From positions 58,225,904-58,289,903 of the forward strand of contig NC_052359.1 in the NCBI RefSeq assembly GCF_009727055.1: a DNA stretch of 64,000 nt, read 5' to 3'. Made by a program: the position numbers and the translations under genes. The notes beneath the pieces are model-generated. The model was not told the DNA's origin. It did not search any database and saw only the letters and a list, made by a program, of their open reading frames with translations. This document shows, piece by piece, positions 23,481 through 36,139 of this stretch (position 1 is the first letter of the stretch; the number at the start of each line of letters is the position of its first letter). This stretch comes from Benincasa hispida (Eukaryota > Streptophyta > Magnoliopsida > Cucurbitales > Cucurbitaceae).

Positions 23481-24134
23481 CTATGTCTACTTATTTACTG
23501 AAAATGTGGACTTTCTAGGTATGAAATGTTCTAATTTTGTAAGTCTGTCTACCACAACCCAAATTACAGTGAAACCTTTGACTGGTCGTGGCAACCCTAC
23601 AATGAAGTCCATAGACACATGCTCCCACTTCCATTCTAGCACACTCAATGGCTGTAATAAGTATGTTGGCTTCTGCCTCGAGGCTTTCACCTACTAGCAC
23701 ACCAAGCACTTACTGACGAACTCCGCAATCTCTCTTTTCATATCATTCCACCAATAGTAACGTTTCGAGTTCTGATACATTTTGGTGCTGCCGGGATGAA
23801 TCGAAAATATGGAACTGTGAGCCTCTAACAACAACTCATTCTTAATATCATTATCTATTGGCATGCAAAAATGTCCCAGATAGAGGAGAACACCTTTTGC
23901 TGATACCGAGAATTCGCCATCCTGGCCTGATTCCACCTTACGAACTCTCTCCTTCAGATATGGGTCACATCGCTGCGCATCAATAATTCTTTGCCATAGA
24001 CTCAGTCGCATTGACAACTNCGCATCAATAATTCTTTGCCATAGACTCAGTCGCATTGACAACTGCGCTAACTGTGTCGTGACCTTCCTCACTGCCACTG
24101 CAATCTCTACCCGCTCTAGTTTCTTGCACAAATG
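23481..24134 (-). pseudogene. Ty3/gypsy integrase, N-terminal half
   Basis: The minus strand encodes the zinc-binding domain (LLLEAHSSIFSIHPGSTKMY, then VSKCLVC: His/His...Cys/Cys) followed by KASRQKP and the first part of the catalytic core (WEHVSMDFIVGLPRPVKG, first catalytic Asp; VVVDRLTKLEHFIP). A frameshift separates the two. A 15-residue repeat inside (LSMRLSLWQRIIDA) is caused by the assembly duplication at 23976-24064, not by the element. Confidence 0.88.
23976..24064. other. Artefact: 44-bp duplication around a single N
   Basis: 23976-24019 and 24021-24064 are identical 44-base copies with one N (24020) between them. This is what results when two overlapping contig ends are abutted with a token gap. 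The extra 45 bases happen to keep the reading frame. Confidence 0.93.
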
Positions 24135-24911
24135 AGTCTATCTAGTAATGGGGGCTGTTGAATGAGCCACCTTTCTGCTTAGGACATCTGCCACTATATT
24201 TGCCTTTCCTGGGTAGTACAAAATTTGCAGTCATAATCCTTGACCAGCTCTAACCACCTTCTTTGCCTCATGTTCAACTTCTTTTGAGTGAAAAAGTACT
24301 TTAAACTCTTATGGTCGGTGAAGATCTGTATCTTCTCTCCATATAAGTAGTGCCTTCAGATCTTGAAAGCGAAAACCACTGCTGCTAATTCCAAGTCATG
24401 TGTGGGATAATTTTGTTCATGCTTTTTTAACTGACTTGAAACATAAGCAGCTAATCTGTCCTGTTGCATCAATACGCATCCCAACCCTTTCTTAGGCACG
24501 TCACTGTAAATGGAAAAACCACCTGATTCATCTGGTACTATAAGAATTGGGGTTGAAACCAACCTCTGCTTGAGATCTTGGAAATTGTTCTCACAAGCTC
24601 ATTCCAAATGAAAGGGGGTCCCTTTTGAGTCAACTGAGTCAATGGGGTGGCTATGCGAGAGAAGTCCTCTACAAATCGTCTATAGTAGCCTGTAACCCCA
24701 GGAAACTGTGCACCTCACTAACTGTGGTTGGGCGAGCCCAACTCGTAACTGCCTCAATCTTTGCAGAATCCACAAAGACTCCTTTCTTCGATACTACATG
24801 CCCTAGGAAGAACATCTGCCACAACCAAAACTCACATTTAGAAAACTTAGCATACAGCTTATTGACCCTCAACATCTCCAAAACTTTCCGCAAATGTTCC
24901 TCATGTCCATA
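24135..24911 (-). pseudogene. Ty3/gypsy RNase H and C-terminal part of reverse transcriptase
   Basis: 24356-24562 gives the RNase H start ([49 protein letters not shown]). 24669-24893 gives the RT thumb and connection ([53 protein letters not shown]). The RT palm with its YxDD motif, the protease and gag are absent. Homology stops at about 24905, where an LTR scrap is joined. Confidence 0.85.
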
Positions 24912-24957
24912 AAAATTACTGAAATTACATTAATAATAGAAATTCGAGGTGTTACAG
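24912..24957 (-). repeat. 46-bp gypsy LTR scrap
   Basis: Matches the end of the LTR at 20806-20850 (AAAATTACTGAAATTACATT then AATAATAGAAATT, ending TTACA), with a few changes near the end. It is the LTR start on the minus strand and is joined directly to broken RT sequence. Confidence 0.75.
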
Positions 24958-25210
24958 TAGTAGTTTACAACACTTGCAAACCTCTACAAAGCGGGTCGTA
25001 TCCGTAGTGTCACCAGGATCATGTATCCCTCCTTAATCCTTATACTACAGACCTTTTTAGGTTATCACTTAAGGCAGATCCATTTTTATATCTCATATAC
25101 ATGCTTAAGTTTTCATACAATAACCATGGACTTTTGTTTATTGGATATGAGTAAATGCAAAATAAAAAAACTCTTATTTTATTCATAACAATGTGTACAA
25201 TGTTTTCAAG
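24958..25210 (-). repeat. Copia LTR fragment, minus orientation
   Basis: Colinear with 17390-17480 (GTAGTAGTTTA, CTTGCAAACCTCTACAAAGC, GTATCCGTAGTGTCAC). It continues with GGTTATCACTTAAGG and TTGTTTATTGGAT, landmarks of LTR starts in this family. Confidence 0.7.
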
Positions 25211-27750
25211 TTCAGTGGGAACTGCAAAGTTTTTTTTTGGAAATAGATATTTTTTTAGAAAACTTATATATTGTTCCTAAAATTAAAAGGAACCTTGTAT
25301 TTATATTCATGTTTAATTTAACAAATATACTCAATTTCCTTTCCAATGAATCGTTCATTATGAAAAATGATGTACTTATTTGTTCAACTAAATTAGAAAA
25401 CAACTTGAATGTGTTAAGATCAACTGAAGCAAAAGCATTGTTAAATCATGAGATGTTTGAAACTGCTATCGCTCAAACAAAATGGCAAAGGATTTCTCCA
25501 AATAACAATAATACCAATCTTTGGCATTTGAGATTAGGTCACGTAAATCTCGATAGGATCAGGTGATTGGTAAAGAATGGACTTCTAAGTGAGTTAGAAG
25601 ATGATTCATTATCTCTATGTGAATCCTGATTTGAGGGAAAGAAGACTAAAAGACCTTTTATGGAAAATGTTATATAACCAAAGAGTCCTTAGAACTTGTA
25701 CATTTAGAGCTTTATGCTCAAATGGATGTAAAACGAATACTTCATCTTCTTTATAGATGATTAACCGAGGTATGGTTACTTATGCCTAATGGAACATAAG
25801 TCTGAAGCCCTTGAAAAGTTCAAGGAGTGTAAGGCTGAAGTCGAAAACTTTTTAAGAAAAAATATTAAAACACTTCGATTTAATTGAGGTGGAAAGTACA
25901 TGGATTCAAATTCCAAGACTATATGATAGAACATGGAATCCAATCCCAGCTCTCAACACCTGGTACACCACAGCAAATTGTGTATTAGAAAGGAGAAATA
26001 GAACCTTGTTAGACATGGTTCGTTTTATAATGAGCTATACTTAATTGCCTTGCTCGTTTTGGGGGGTATGCAGTAGAGATTGTAATTCACATCTTGAACA
26101 ATGTTCCTCTAAAAAGTATTTCTGAAACACCTTTCAAGTTATAGAGGAGGCATAAAGCTTATTTGCACTACTTCAGAATTTGCGATTGTCCTGCACATGT
26201 GTTAATGACAAATCCTAGGAAATTGGAACCTCGTTCAAGGTTATGCCAATTTGTTGGTTACCCTAAGGAAACGAGAGGTGGTCTTCTCTATGACCCATAA
26301 GAAAACAAGGTGTTTGTATCAACAAACGTTACATTCTTGGAGGAAGACCACATGGGAGATCATAAACCACGAAGAAAATTAATATTAAATGAAGCTATTG
26401 AAGAGTCAACAAGAGTTGTTGATAAAACTGGTCTTTCATCAAGAGTTAATGAAGAAGTTAGCACTTCAAGTCAGTCTCATTCTTCTCAATCATTGAGAGT
26501 GCCTTGACGTAATGGGAGGATTGTATCATAACCTGATCATTACTTGGATTTAACTGAAACTCAGGTTATCATACTAGATAATGGCGTTGAGGATCCATTG
26601 CAATGAATGACATAAATAAAGATCAATGGGTCAAAGCTATGGACCTTGAAATGGAGTCTATGTAGTTTCATTCGGTATGGGAACTTGTAGATCTACTTAA
26701 AGAAGTTAAACTCATAGGGTGCAAATGGATCTATAAGAGAAACCTTGTGTCTTTTGATTTTGACCAAAACATTAATAAACTTTGTGTCTACAAGAAAGTC
26801 ATCAATGGTAAAGTAGCTTTCTTGGTACTTTATGTGGATGATATCCTACTCATTGGGAATAATATAGGATACCTTACTAATGATAAAAATTGGCTAGTGG
26901 CCCAATTCTAAATGAAGGATTTGGGAGAGATGCAGTATGTTCTTGGAATTCAAATAAGTAAGGATCATAAGAACATAATGTTGGCTCTGTCTCAATCAAC
27001 TTATATCGACAAAATGTTGGCCCAGTATTCGATCATAACTCTAAAAAAGATTTATTACCTTTCAGGCATGGGGTTCACTAGTCTAAGGAAAAGTATCCTA
27101 AGATATCTCATGAAGTTGAGAATATGAGACATATTCTCTATGCCTCAGTTGTGGGCAGCCTAATGTATGTTTTGCTCTGCATTAGGCCAGACATTTGTTA
27201 TGCTGTGTGAATAGTCAATAGGTACCAGTCTAACCCAATGTTAGACCAGTAGACTGCGGTTAAGAATATCGTCAAGTATCTTAGAAGAACGAAGGACTAC
27301 ATGCTGATGTATGGAGCTAAGGATTTGATCCTTATGGGATATACCAATTCTGATTTCCAAACTAACAAGGATTCTAGGAAATCCACCTTAGGTATTCACC
27401 TTGAACTAGGGGAGTTATAGTATGACATAGCATCAAGTAAGGATGCATTGTAGACTCCACTGTGGAGGCTGAGTATGTAACTACTTGTGAAGTAGTAGAG
27501 GAAACAGTTTGGCACAGGAAGTTCCTAAGTGATTTGGAAGTTGTTCCAAACATGGACTTGACTATCACCTTATACTGTGACAACATTAGGGCAGTAGCCA
27601 ACACTAAAGAGCCTCGTAGCCACAAACAAGAAAAAAATATTGAGAGGAAGTATTACTTGATGCAAGATTGTGCAATGAGGAGATGTGATCGTCAAGATCA
27701 CTTCGAAGTACAACACCGTTGATCTATTTACGAAGGCTCTCTCAGCTATA
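25211..27750 (+). pseudogene. Copia polyprotein with many stops
   Basis: Ordered copia pol domains on the plus strand. 25237-25566 is the GAG-pre-integrase region ending LWHLRLGHVNLDRIR. About 25860-26060 holds the integrase core remnants GGKYMD, EHGIQSQLSTPGTPQQ and LERRNRTLLDMVR. 26310-26507 is the integrase C-terminal linker (FVSTNVTFLEEDHM). 26700-27130 is the RT, with KVAFLVLYVDDILLIGN (YVDD at 26831-26842) and MKDLGEMQYVLGIQISKD. 27130-27722 is RNase H, with VGSLMYVLLCIRPDICYAV, MEAEYVTTCE and LYCDNIRAVANTKEP. Internal stops and deletions abound. The end of pol is fused to LTR sequence at a shared GTATTTGATA. Confidence 0.9.
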
Positions 27751-29400
27751 GTATTTGATACAAGCGCAATGATCCAACGCATTCGTGTAGGTGATATGCG
27801 AGTGGATGTATCTTATGCAATGAGTTTGCATAAGACCGAAAAGCGAAATAGGTTACACTAGATGTAACTTCGTTGACCAGTTAGAGTTCTATTTCAATAG
27901 GATGACCTAGGAAACTTTGTCTTAATCCTAAGTATATTATGAACTTCTATTTACAAGGGATTGTCATTTAATTTGTATGGATGAGAGTGGCCAGTTGGTT
28001 GACTCAATATGCCTACCATTTTGGGGACAAGACCAAGTGGAGAGCTGGAAATATAATAATACATAATGGATGTCACTCCTTCCCGACTATAGGGCAAGTA
28101 GATGAGTGTTTCTTTAAGTGGTATCTCTAGGACTTGAACAAAGAACCCTACCCTTTCACTAGTCCGAGAGAGGTTTCTGTCTAATAATTGGATCATAAAA
28201 AGGTTGTTCATTAAAGGAGCACTGGTACTTAAGGATAAAGAAGTAATCCAGGAGTAAAACGGTAATTTTGACTCAGTTGATGTTACGAACACTCTTCTCA
28301 CTATAGATATATTTCTGTGTCCAGGTCTTTAGTGAAGTGTACCCATAGTTAATGAATATTGAGTAATGCGATTAATGAGTTTAGCCAATTAATTTCATAT
28401 CATTGAAGCTTTTAATCTAAGGTCCATTAGGTTCTCTTCCTAGCTTATAAAAAGTATTAAGGTAATTATGTCTTGAATAGAGTTTGAAATGTTCAAATTT
28501 ACTTAGGGAAATAGTATAATGTATAATGATAATTAAAATAACTTTATAATATAAATTTAATTTTGGATATGATTCAAAATTAATTAACGGAGGAATTAAA
28601 TATTTGAAGGAGTTCAAATATTAATTTAATATGAATTGGATTCATATTAAAATTATAGGTTAAAACTAATGTGTATTACATGCACATTAAAACTATAGGG
28701 CTAAATCAAATATTTGATATTTAATTTGGTAATTAATTAATTGATTTTATTTTAATTAAATTAATTATATTAAAACTATAGATTATGTGAGAAATGTTCA
28801 TTTAGATATGATTTAAATGAAATTATTAATTAAATTAGATTTAATTATTGATTTAATTATTTATTGTTCAATTAAGTAAATTGATTATTTAATTTAATTT
28901 GTTAAATTAAAATTATAACTAAACATGGGATACTTCCCACGTTTAACTCTCAGGCTCTCATGCATAATATAACTTAGAGATGAAAAAAAACGAAGGCAAT
29001 CACAAATTTTCACATAATCGTTCTGGTGAAAAGCTCTTTGAAATTCTTTTTTTTTTTTTCAATGTTGAAATTGGTTCCTACAAACCAATAACCCCAAATT
29101 CTCAGCGAATAGGAAGATTCCCAAGTGTGGTGTTTGTGTATTCCATCCCAAGGAGAATTGGTCTTTTCATCTGAGTCGTCAACAAAAGTAAGTGACATTT
29201 CTCCAATTCTTTATAATATTTAATTCCCAAATTCTTAAACATGTTTAACCTAATTTATACAGTAGGTTCAGATTTTTTATAGATCTCTGTTTTATTTTGT
29301 ATGATTTGTTAGTGTACTAGTATTTTGGAATCAAATAATTTTGAGTTGGGTCTTGGTTATTCTGCTTCGTTAGAGCTTTTATCTCTTCAATTTAACCATA
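27751..29400 (+). repeat. Copia LTR fragment lacking its start
   Basis: From 27760 it follows the LTR at 15015 onward (CGCAATGATCCAACRCATTC, TTTGCATAAGACCG, ATGACCTAGGAAACTTTGTC) and then the later LTR landmarks. The right part (28450-29400) is AT-rich and resembles 62725-63200 in layout. The right limit is uncertain. Confidence 0.6.
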
Positions 29401-29540
29401 CATCAAATGCATAAATTAAATAAACACCAAAAAAGGACCAAATTTTGGCACCATAAAAATTAATTAGATCAATATAATCATATTGCATTAATTTAATTAA
29501 TTAATATAAAAAAATTACATATAATTTAAACAAACGAAAA

Positions 29541-30071
29541 AAAAATTGCATCTAAAATGCTTAGAGGCTTGAATCCACGGCCTTCAACCGCTTGGTGTGC
29601 AAACATGCAGGACTTGGAGCACCGTCATGCTGTTGGAGAGCACCTTGGTGTTTGTGTCGTAGTGTAACGCTACGCTATTTCCAGCTTTGCAACACTCGAT
29701 AACAGCACCATGACATTGTCGTTAAGTGCTGTGGCACTGGGCTTCTGTGTCGCAGCGTAAAGTGTTACAACACTCTCCTTTACGCTCTAGCATAGAATGT
29801 CTTTCTCTGCTTCATTCTTTGTTCGTTTTTACTCCATTTTCCACCGATCTTCTCAACAACTCTTGCTCTTCGATTAACATGAACTTACAGACTCTATAGC
29901 CTAAAATAAAATGCCCAAAACAGCAGGCTCTTACAACTAGTCAGTACTAGAGCAGTAAATCTAAGTGCCAAAACTTGAAATTATCTATTTCTGCAAATCA
30001 AAATTTACAATGTAGAACACCCACCTTTTCTCTGATTTTCTTTTCAAAAATGAAAAACAAATGCACGATTT
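29541..30071 (-). mobile_element. Non-coding internal remnant of a minus-strand LTR element
   Basis: It lies just inside the primer site at 30072. No domain is visible. The passage 29600-29790 is full of short palindrome-like words (GCGTAACGCTACGC, GCAACACTC, GTGCTGTGGCAC) typical of several LTR-element remnants here. The stretch 29401-29540 before it is AT-rich and featureless. Confidence 0.45.
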
Positions 30072-30086
30072 GGCTCTGATACCAAT
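30072..30086 (-). other. Primer binding site, tRNA-Met type (minus strand)
   Basis: GGCTCTGATACCAAT on the plus strand is the complement of ATTGGTATCAGAGCC. It is adjacent to the LTR end at 30087. Confidence 0.85.
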
Positions 30087-31622
30087 TGAAGGAATGTAAT
30101 TCCTTTGTGGAAGCGTGTGAATGTCGTGCAATTGAAATTCAAATTGAAAAAACAGAAACGCAAAGAAATTCATACAGAATTATAAAGGAAAAATATTGTT
30201 AAATAACTATAAGCATGCTTTCTAATTAAGAGGAAAGAAAGGAGAAATTACATATCCTTGAAGAATTTTTCCTCTTCTCGTAAATCTTCTTCAAAAGTCA
30301 CAAACAACACAAACTCGTGCACGTATAGTGGAAATCAACCCAATGAACAACATCACTTAGAACCTCTTCTATTCTCAAGAAAAGAGAGTAATGAAGTGTG
30401 GTCTCCTTGTTTTGATTTTGGAGAAGGTAAAGGCAGAAGGATTGAGAGAGAGTGAGAGAGTTTTCTTTTTCGATAAAAAAATATTCATGTATCACACCTT
30501 TCTTAAGTTTGTTCACAACAAACTTATCAAAAAGAAGGGAGAGAGGAGTTCCATATCTCCCTCTATACGTGCAAGAAATAACTCTCTGTAGTGGGGAGTT
30601 ACTTTATAATATTAATATTAATATTACAGATATGGTTTATTACCATTAATTAATGAACTGTATATTATGCATCTTAATCATATTAAAATACAACTTTCCT
30701 TTATAAACTATAATTTTAATATGAATCTTATTTCTGTGTCCATGGATATAACCAATCAACAGTAAGTTGACCCTTCACAAATTGTTCGTAACTATAGCTG
30801 GGTCAAATTACCGTTTTATCCCTGTAGTTACATCTAACTCCTTAAGTACCACTGAATCCCTTTAATGAACAATTAGATATAGCCTAACTATAAACTATAC
30901 CCTTCTTTAGCAAGTGAGAGGATGAGGTGCCTCATTGTTCAAGACCCAAAATCGGCCTTTAAGTGAGCAATTCATCTACTTATCCTCAAAACAAGAATGA
31001 GTGAATTCCTTTTGGTGTAGTTGTGTACCCAACTTCCCACTCAGAAAAATCCCCAAAATGGTAGATTTATTGAGATACAAAAACCGGCCATTCTCACTCA
31101 TATAGATCAAATGATTGCTCTCATAGGCAGAAGTTCACAACTCACTCAAGATTAAGGTCAAATTAACTATGGTCATCCAAGTGAAATATAAATCTCTTCA
31201 AGTAACCATGTTATAAAGAGAGACTAGTAATTGTGGTACGATCTTATAGAAACTCTTAGTGACAGGATACTCTTACTTACATATCTCCACCTGAATGATC
31301 AGGATCATATCATTTGTAATACTTTACAACTATTGTAACAGTTACAAACTAGGTCGTATCCGTAGTGTCACCAAGAAAAGATACCCAACTTTATCCATTT
31401 ACTACAGACCGTTTAGGTTATCACTTAAACATGATCCATTTGAATGTCAATTACATATATGTTTAAGTTACATTAAATAACCTTGGATCTTAGTTTATTA
31501 GATTGGATTAATGCAAACTAAATGTAAAATAAAATAACACTTTATTTTATTAAATAAATAATTTGTGTACAAATAATTTACAAACTACGAAACCCACGAG
31601 ATTTAGGGCATCAACCCTAACA
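30087..31622 (-). repeat. Copia-type 5' LTR, minus orientation
   Basis: On the minus strand it starts TGTTAGGGTTGATGCCCTAA (31622) and ends ACATTCCTTCA (30087), just before the primer site. It is 1,536 bp, with both ends defined. No intact internal region follows, and no matching second LTR is in place. Confidence 0.85.
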
Positions 31623-32573
31623 CTTATTGCTTCTAGGTGATGAATACAAGATTATGTATTACGTATCAAATATTAATCAAAAGCTATAATGATAAAATGT
31701 CCAAGCATTCAGGAATATGATCATAATCAATAAGGAACATAATTGAATCTAACAATTGCAATAATCTAGTTCAAAAACTCACAAATGCATTGAAATAGGT
31801 AAAAAAATCCTAAAACCCAAACTAGAAATGAATAGCCCATAATGTTCATGAATAATTCCAAGGAATTTTTTTGATACATTCTCAGACTAAAAGAGAAGAA
31901 AAAAAAAAGAGAAATCGGTGTGGGAATCGACTGATCAGCAGAACTCCTAACTTAGGTAACTAAAATTAGTATTTATAAAATTGTGGTAGCGTCGCAATGC
32001 CACAGAGCAACATCGTGGTTCTACCCAAATTCAATGCTATTGAAAAAAGCGCTAGGCGCTAGTGCTACACTATGCATTGCATCTCCAAGGGCATTTTGGT
32101 CATTTAGGAATTCTCATTTTCAGTTGATGCAATTAAGCTCTATTTTGACCCGTTTTAACTCCATTTCACCATTAACGCCCGTTCTACCTCTCAAATGCTT
32201 GAAACCTATAAAATAGTCAAATAGACACATAAAATCCAAGAACAAACTCAAATCACGTTGCTCAGAGTTTCGCACTGTCGGCACTTAAACCGTTCATACG
32301 CATCATTGTCACTGCTCGGTTTTGCTTGTAGTTGCTCGTTTGCTGCTGACTATGCACCACATGTGAAAGAGGGAGTGAGATAGAATGAAAGAAAAAAAGA
32401 TCGGATATTAGGGGTTTTTCTTATCCTTTTCTTTATTTCATCTTTTTCCTCTTTCCCTTTTCTCTCTTTTCTCTCTCTTTTCTTTTTTCTTCTTTTTAAT
32501 AAATCAAGCGCCAATCTTCATAAATTCTTTTTTCCTTACTATCATTTGAATCTCCTCCTTTCGAACTAGAGAC
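31623..32573 (-). repeat. Probable Athila/Tat-type LTR remnant
   Basis: Read on the minus strand, about 32080-32200 parallels 63830-63895 (a GAATGACCAAAAT-CCCTTG passage followed by GCAACGCT-like words). It is therefore probably a diverged copy of the LTR at the window end. 32395-32510 is pyrimidine-rich. No gene seen. Confidence 0.45.
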
Positions 32574-32728
32574 ATGGGGATTTAATCTTCCCATGACATT
32601 CTTTCATTTTAGTTATGGGGATTTCATTCACCCATGGTTTCATTTGATTTTGGTTATGGGGATTGAATTCACCCATGGCTTCCTTTGATTTTGGTCATGA
32701 GGATCTAGTTCACTCATGGTTTTTGCCT
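32574..32728 (+). repeat. Short tandem repeat (about 3.5 units of ~48 bp)
   Basis: Units read GGGGATTGAATTCACCCATG then G-TT-CTTTGATTTTGGTTAT, with changes. They are visible at about 32577, 32628, 32658 and 32698. Confidence 0.7.
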
Positions 32729-32845
32729 TCAGAACTTCTTCTTTAACATAATTGTGGGAACTAAGCCACTGTAGCCTTGATTCTCTTAACTTTGCAAAGA
32801 TTCTCAAATTTGTATTTGTAGATCACTCTCGTCCCTGTAGATGGT

Positions 32846-33011
32846 GTCAAATTGTTGATGCAACATTTGGGACAGGAGAAACACACTTGGCCCTCACGTG
32901 ACACTAGAAGTCGAATTTGTAATTCGAGGAAGAGATTACCAACAAAATAAAGAAAAATGGCTCTAATAACTAAGTCAGTAAGATAACTAGATAATAGAGA
33001 AAAATTAGAAT
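32846..33011. repeat. Dispersed repeat copy interrupted by a LINE
   Basis: Resembles 1270-1420 (GGAGAAACACAC, TTTGTAATTCGAGGAAGAG, CTAGATAATAGAGAA). The similarity stops at 33011, exactly where the LINE poly(T) begins, so the LINE inserted into this repeat. Confidence 0.6.
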
Positions 33012-34474
33012 TTTTTTTTTTCTAGAATAGATCATATTATTATACAGCAACAAGAAGGATCCCACGGCCCGAGATCAAGGCCTCAAAGCAACAAAGCACA
33101 AACAAAGACAAGGCAACAAAATGCAAACAAAGCCAACAAGAAAAAAACCCGAACAAACCAAACATTAACGTAAAAAAAAACCCCAAAACACCAGGGGAAA
33201 ACCAAAGAAGAGAGACCAAAACCCCACAACAAGGGACAACAACAAAATAGAGAACAATAGCAAGTCCAGAAAGAAGAAAAACAACCATAAACATGCTAGA
33301 GAAGACCAAGAAGATCAACCCACCAGGAAGCAGCTCGAGCACGAACCGTAGAGACCATAAAGTGAAACAAAGCAGACACCGACTTCGGTCGACCTCCATG
33401 CAGCCGTCGATTACGCTCTTGCCAAATGTAGTAGATGAAAGCACACCAGAATACACGGAATAACTTACTATGCACCCCCTTACTCGACCCCACTCGGCAC
33501 AAGCAACTCAACTCGACATCCTAACCCGCCACCCGATGCGACGAACCCAACTGATGCAACACACCTGACAACACCTCTCTCCCAAACCCACACTCGAAAA
33601 ATAAATGATCCCAAAACTCTATACCTTCCCCACACAGAAGACACCCCCCTCTGACAACACACCCCAGCTCCTCAACCAATCCTGCGTACCTAACCTGTCC
33701 CTCACAACTGACCATGCACAAAAGGAGTGGCGCGGAATACCACCATCGGCCCACAAAATACTAGCCTAAGACACCCTAGGATGATAAGGACAGAAACTCT
33801 CCAATGCACTATCAATAGAAAACTGACCACTAGCACCCGACTCCCAAACCCAATATCCTCCCCCCTCACCCTAAGCCCCAGTGCCTAAATAAGACCCCAG
33901 ATCTCAAAGTAACTCTCAAGTCACTATAGGCCACCTCTAACCTCCCTCACTATCTAAAAACTCCGACAACTGCGCCTCCAAACTAATCTCTGCATCATAA
34001 ACCACCGTAGACTCATTTGAATCCAAAATTGCACCCCCTCCCCCCCAGCAACCAAGGATCCCACCAAAAAAAACAAGACCGTCCACTGCCAACCATCAAA
34101 CGAACCAGATGCTTGAATCTATCTCTACAACGCATGATAGCCCTCAAGCACCAAGACCTCCCAACCTCACTCTGAACATCTCACAAAGACCGCCCATGCA
34201 ATACATACGCCTCGACCCACGCCACCCATAATGATCCCGATTTATTTAAGAGAAGCCAGAACAACTTCATAATAGCGGCCTGATTCCATGACACCACATG
34301 TTTCATAACCAACCCCCCTCCCACCGGCAAGCACACCTCAGCCCACGCCACCTACACACCACCTCAACTCATCGCACTTCCCTTCTATAAATAACGACGT
34401 AACAGACGATTAACCTCATGAGTTACACACGCAGGCAACACGAAGATGTTACACCAAAACACCTGAAATGACTG
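33012..34474 (-). pseudogene. LINE ORF2 C-terminal part (zf-RVT) and poly(A) tail
   Basis: The 12 T at 33012-33023 are the poly(A) end of a minus-strand LINE. The minus strand then encodes, in broken frames, a plant non-LTR zinc-binding region (33521-33754: CMVSCEGQVRYAGLVEELGC, CLLCGEGIEFWDHLFFECGF) and the tail with VFWCAFIYYIWQERNRRLHG (33296-33511). Frames shift repeatedly and stops are common between 33760 and 34470. Confidence 0.82.
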
Positions 34475-36139
34475 TTAAACAGATATAACAAGCTGCAACC
34501 TTCCAACAAAAGAGAAGGAACGCGCCGCCCAGCTTCTAATAGGAGTTGTAATTCTCTGAATTAAAGGCGCACAATCCACAACCCTCAACCAACCAGCCAA
34601 TAACGGTAACCCTAGATACCTAACAGGCAGCGAACCAAGAGAGAATCCCATAAATGCAGCTAGTTCCTCCGCCTCACCAAGCTTCACACCCGCAACAAAC
34701 ATGGAACTTTTCCCAACATTTGCAACTAACCCAGATAGCCCTGCAAAATTCGCCAGGACCTACCTCACAAAATCCAAGGAATTTCTTTCAGCTGCACAAA
34801 AAATCATCAAATAGTCTGCAAAAGCCAAATGAGTCAGGCCGACACGCGCACACCGATCATGGAAACTAAACCACATAGGAGGTTTATTCAACAACCTAGA
34901 CAAGACTTCCATCACCATCATAAACAAAAAAGGAGACAATGGATCCCCCTACCTCAACCCCTTCATACCAGGAAAAAACCCCTCAAGGGAACCATTAATC
35001 ATCACAGAGAATGTAGATGACGTAACACAAGCCCTCATCCAACTAACAAACTGAAGGGGCGTACCTATAGCCAACAACATACCAAATAGAAAATCCCAAT
35101 TGACCAAATCGTACGCCTTCTAAAGATCAAACTTCAACACACAACGTGGATTCCCTCTGCCCTTCTTGTAGCGCCCCACAAGCTCCTGACACAATAAAAT
35201 GTTATCGAAAATTAACCTACCAGGAACAAACGCAGACTGGTTACCATTAATGAAAGAAGGCAACCACAACCTCAATCTCTAAGCTAAGATCCTCGAGATA
35301 CACTTATACAAAACATTGCAACAAGAAATAAGACAAAACTCCTCCATACATTTAGCTCCCCGCCTCTTTAGAATAAGAATAATAGCAATAGAATTAACTC
35401 CACCAGGCAAGTAACTGGACTCAAAAAAGTTCAGCACAACATCATAGAAATCATCCCCAACCACGCTCCAAGCAGCTCTGTAAAAATCCACCGAAAACCC
35501 ATCAGGCCCAGGAGCCTTTCCAGACTTCATATTAGAATAAAGCCTTCTGAATCTCATCTCGACTCACTGGACTACCAAGCGCCTCCACCCCCTCCTCGAA
35601 CCAGCTGAAATGCACATATCCTCAATCTGTGCAGTAAGATCCCTATACCTAATAGGCTGAGACCCCAAACTACCTTTCGAAAGAACTCAACCGTCACCCT
35701 TGCCATCCTATCATGCATCGTTTGGCGAGTCCCCCCAGCATCCATAACCGTAAATAAACTACTGCAACTGCGACGAGATCGAACACAGCGATGGAAAAAT
35801 GTCGTGTTCATATCATCTAACTCCAGCCACCTCACCCTGGCTTTCTACCGGAGCGACGCCTCATCCAATCTAGCCACTAACCAGAACACTTCAATGGCTC
35901 GAGCTGCCTCCGCACAAACCGACTTTGAGAGGATCCCTCTTCACCTCAACCTGAGTAGCCTCCATAATCTGCCTAGCCACCCGCACCTCCTTAGATAACA
36001 TAGAGATACGCCTACCAAATGATGCACGTAAAATTCACTTCACTGCCTTCAAATTTTGCACAAAGCTAACCATGGGAGACACATCCTCTGACTTTCTCCA
36101 CACTGACCTGATAGTATTAATAAAACCAGCAGCCTCTAC
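34475..36139 (-). pseudogene. LINE ORF2 reverse transcriptase
   Basis: Broken minus-strand RT. 35572-35835 is the linker (MRWLELDDMNTTFFHRCVRS). 35279-35557 has MKSGKAPGPDGFSVDFYRAA and SYLPGGVNSIAIILI. About 34960-35250 has the NGSLEGFFPG and KGLRQGD-like parts. About 34800-34840 has THLAFADYLMIF, in which the catalytic FADD is FADY. 34475-34702 has GFSLGSLPVRYLGLPLLAG. Many stops and shifts; not functional. Confidence 0.88.
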
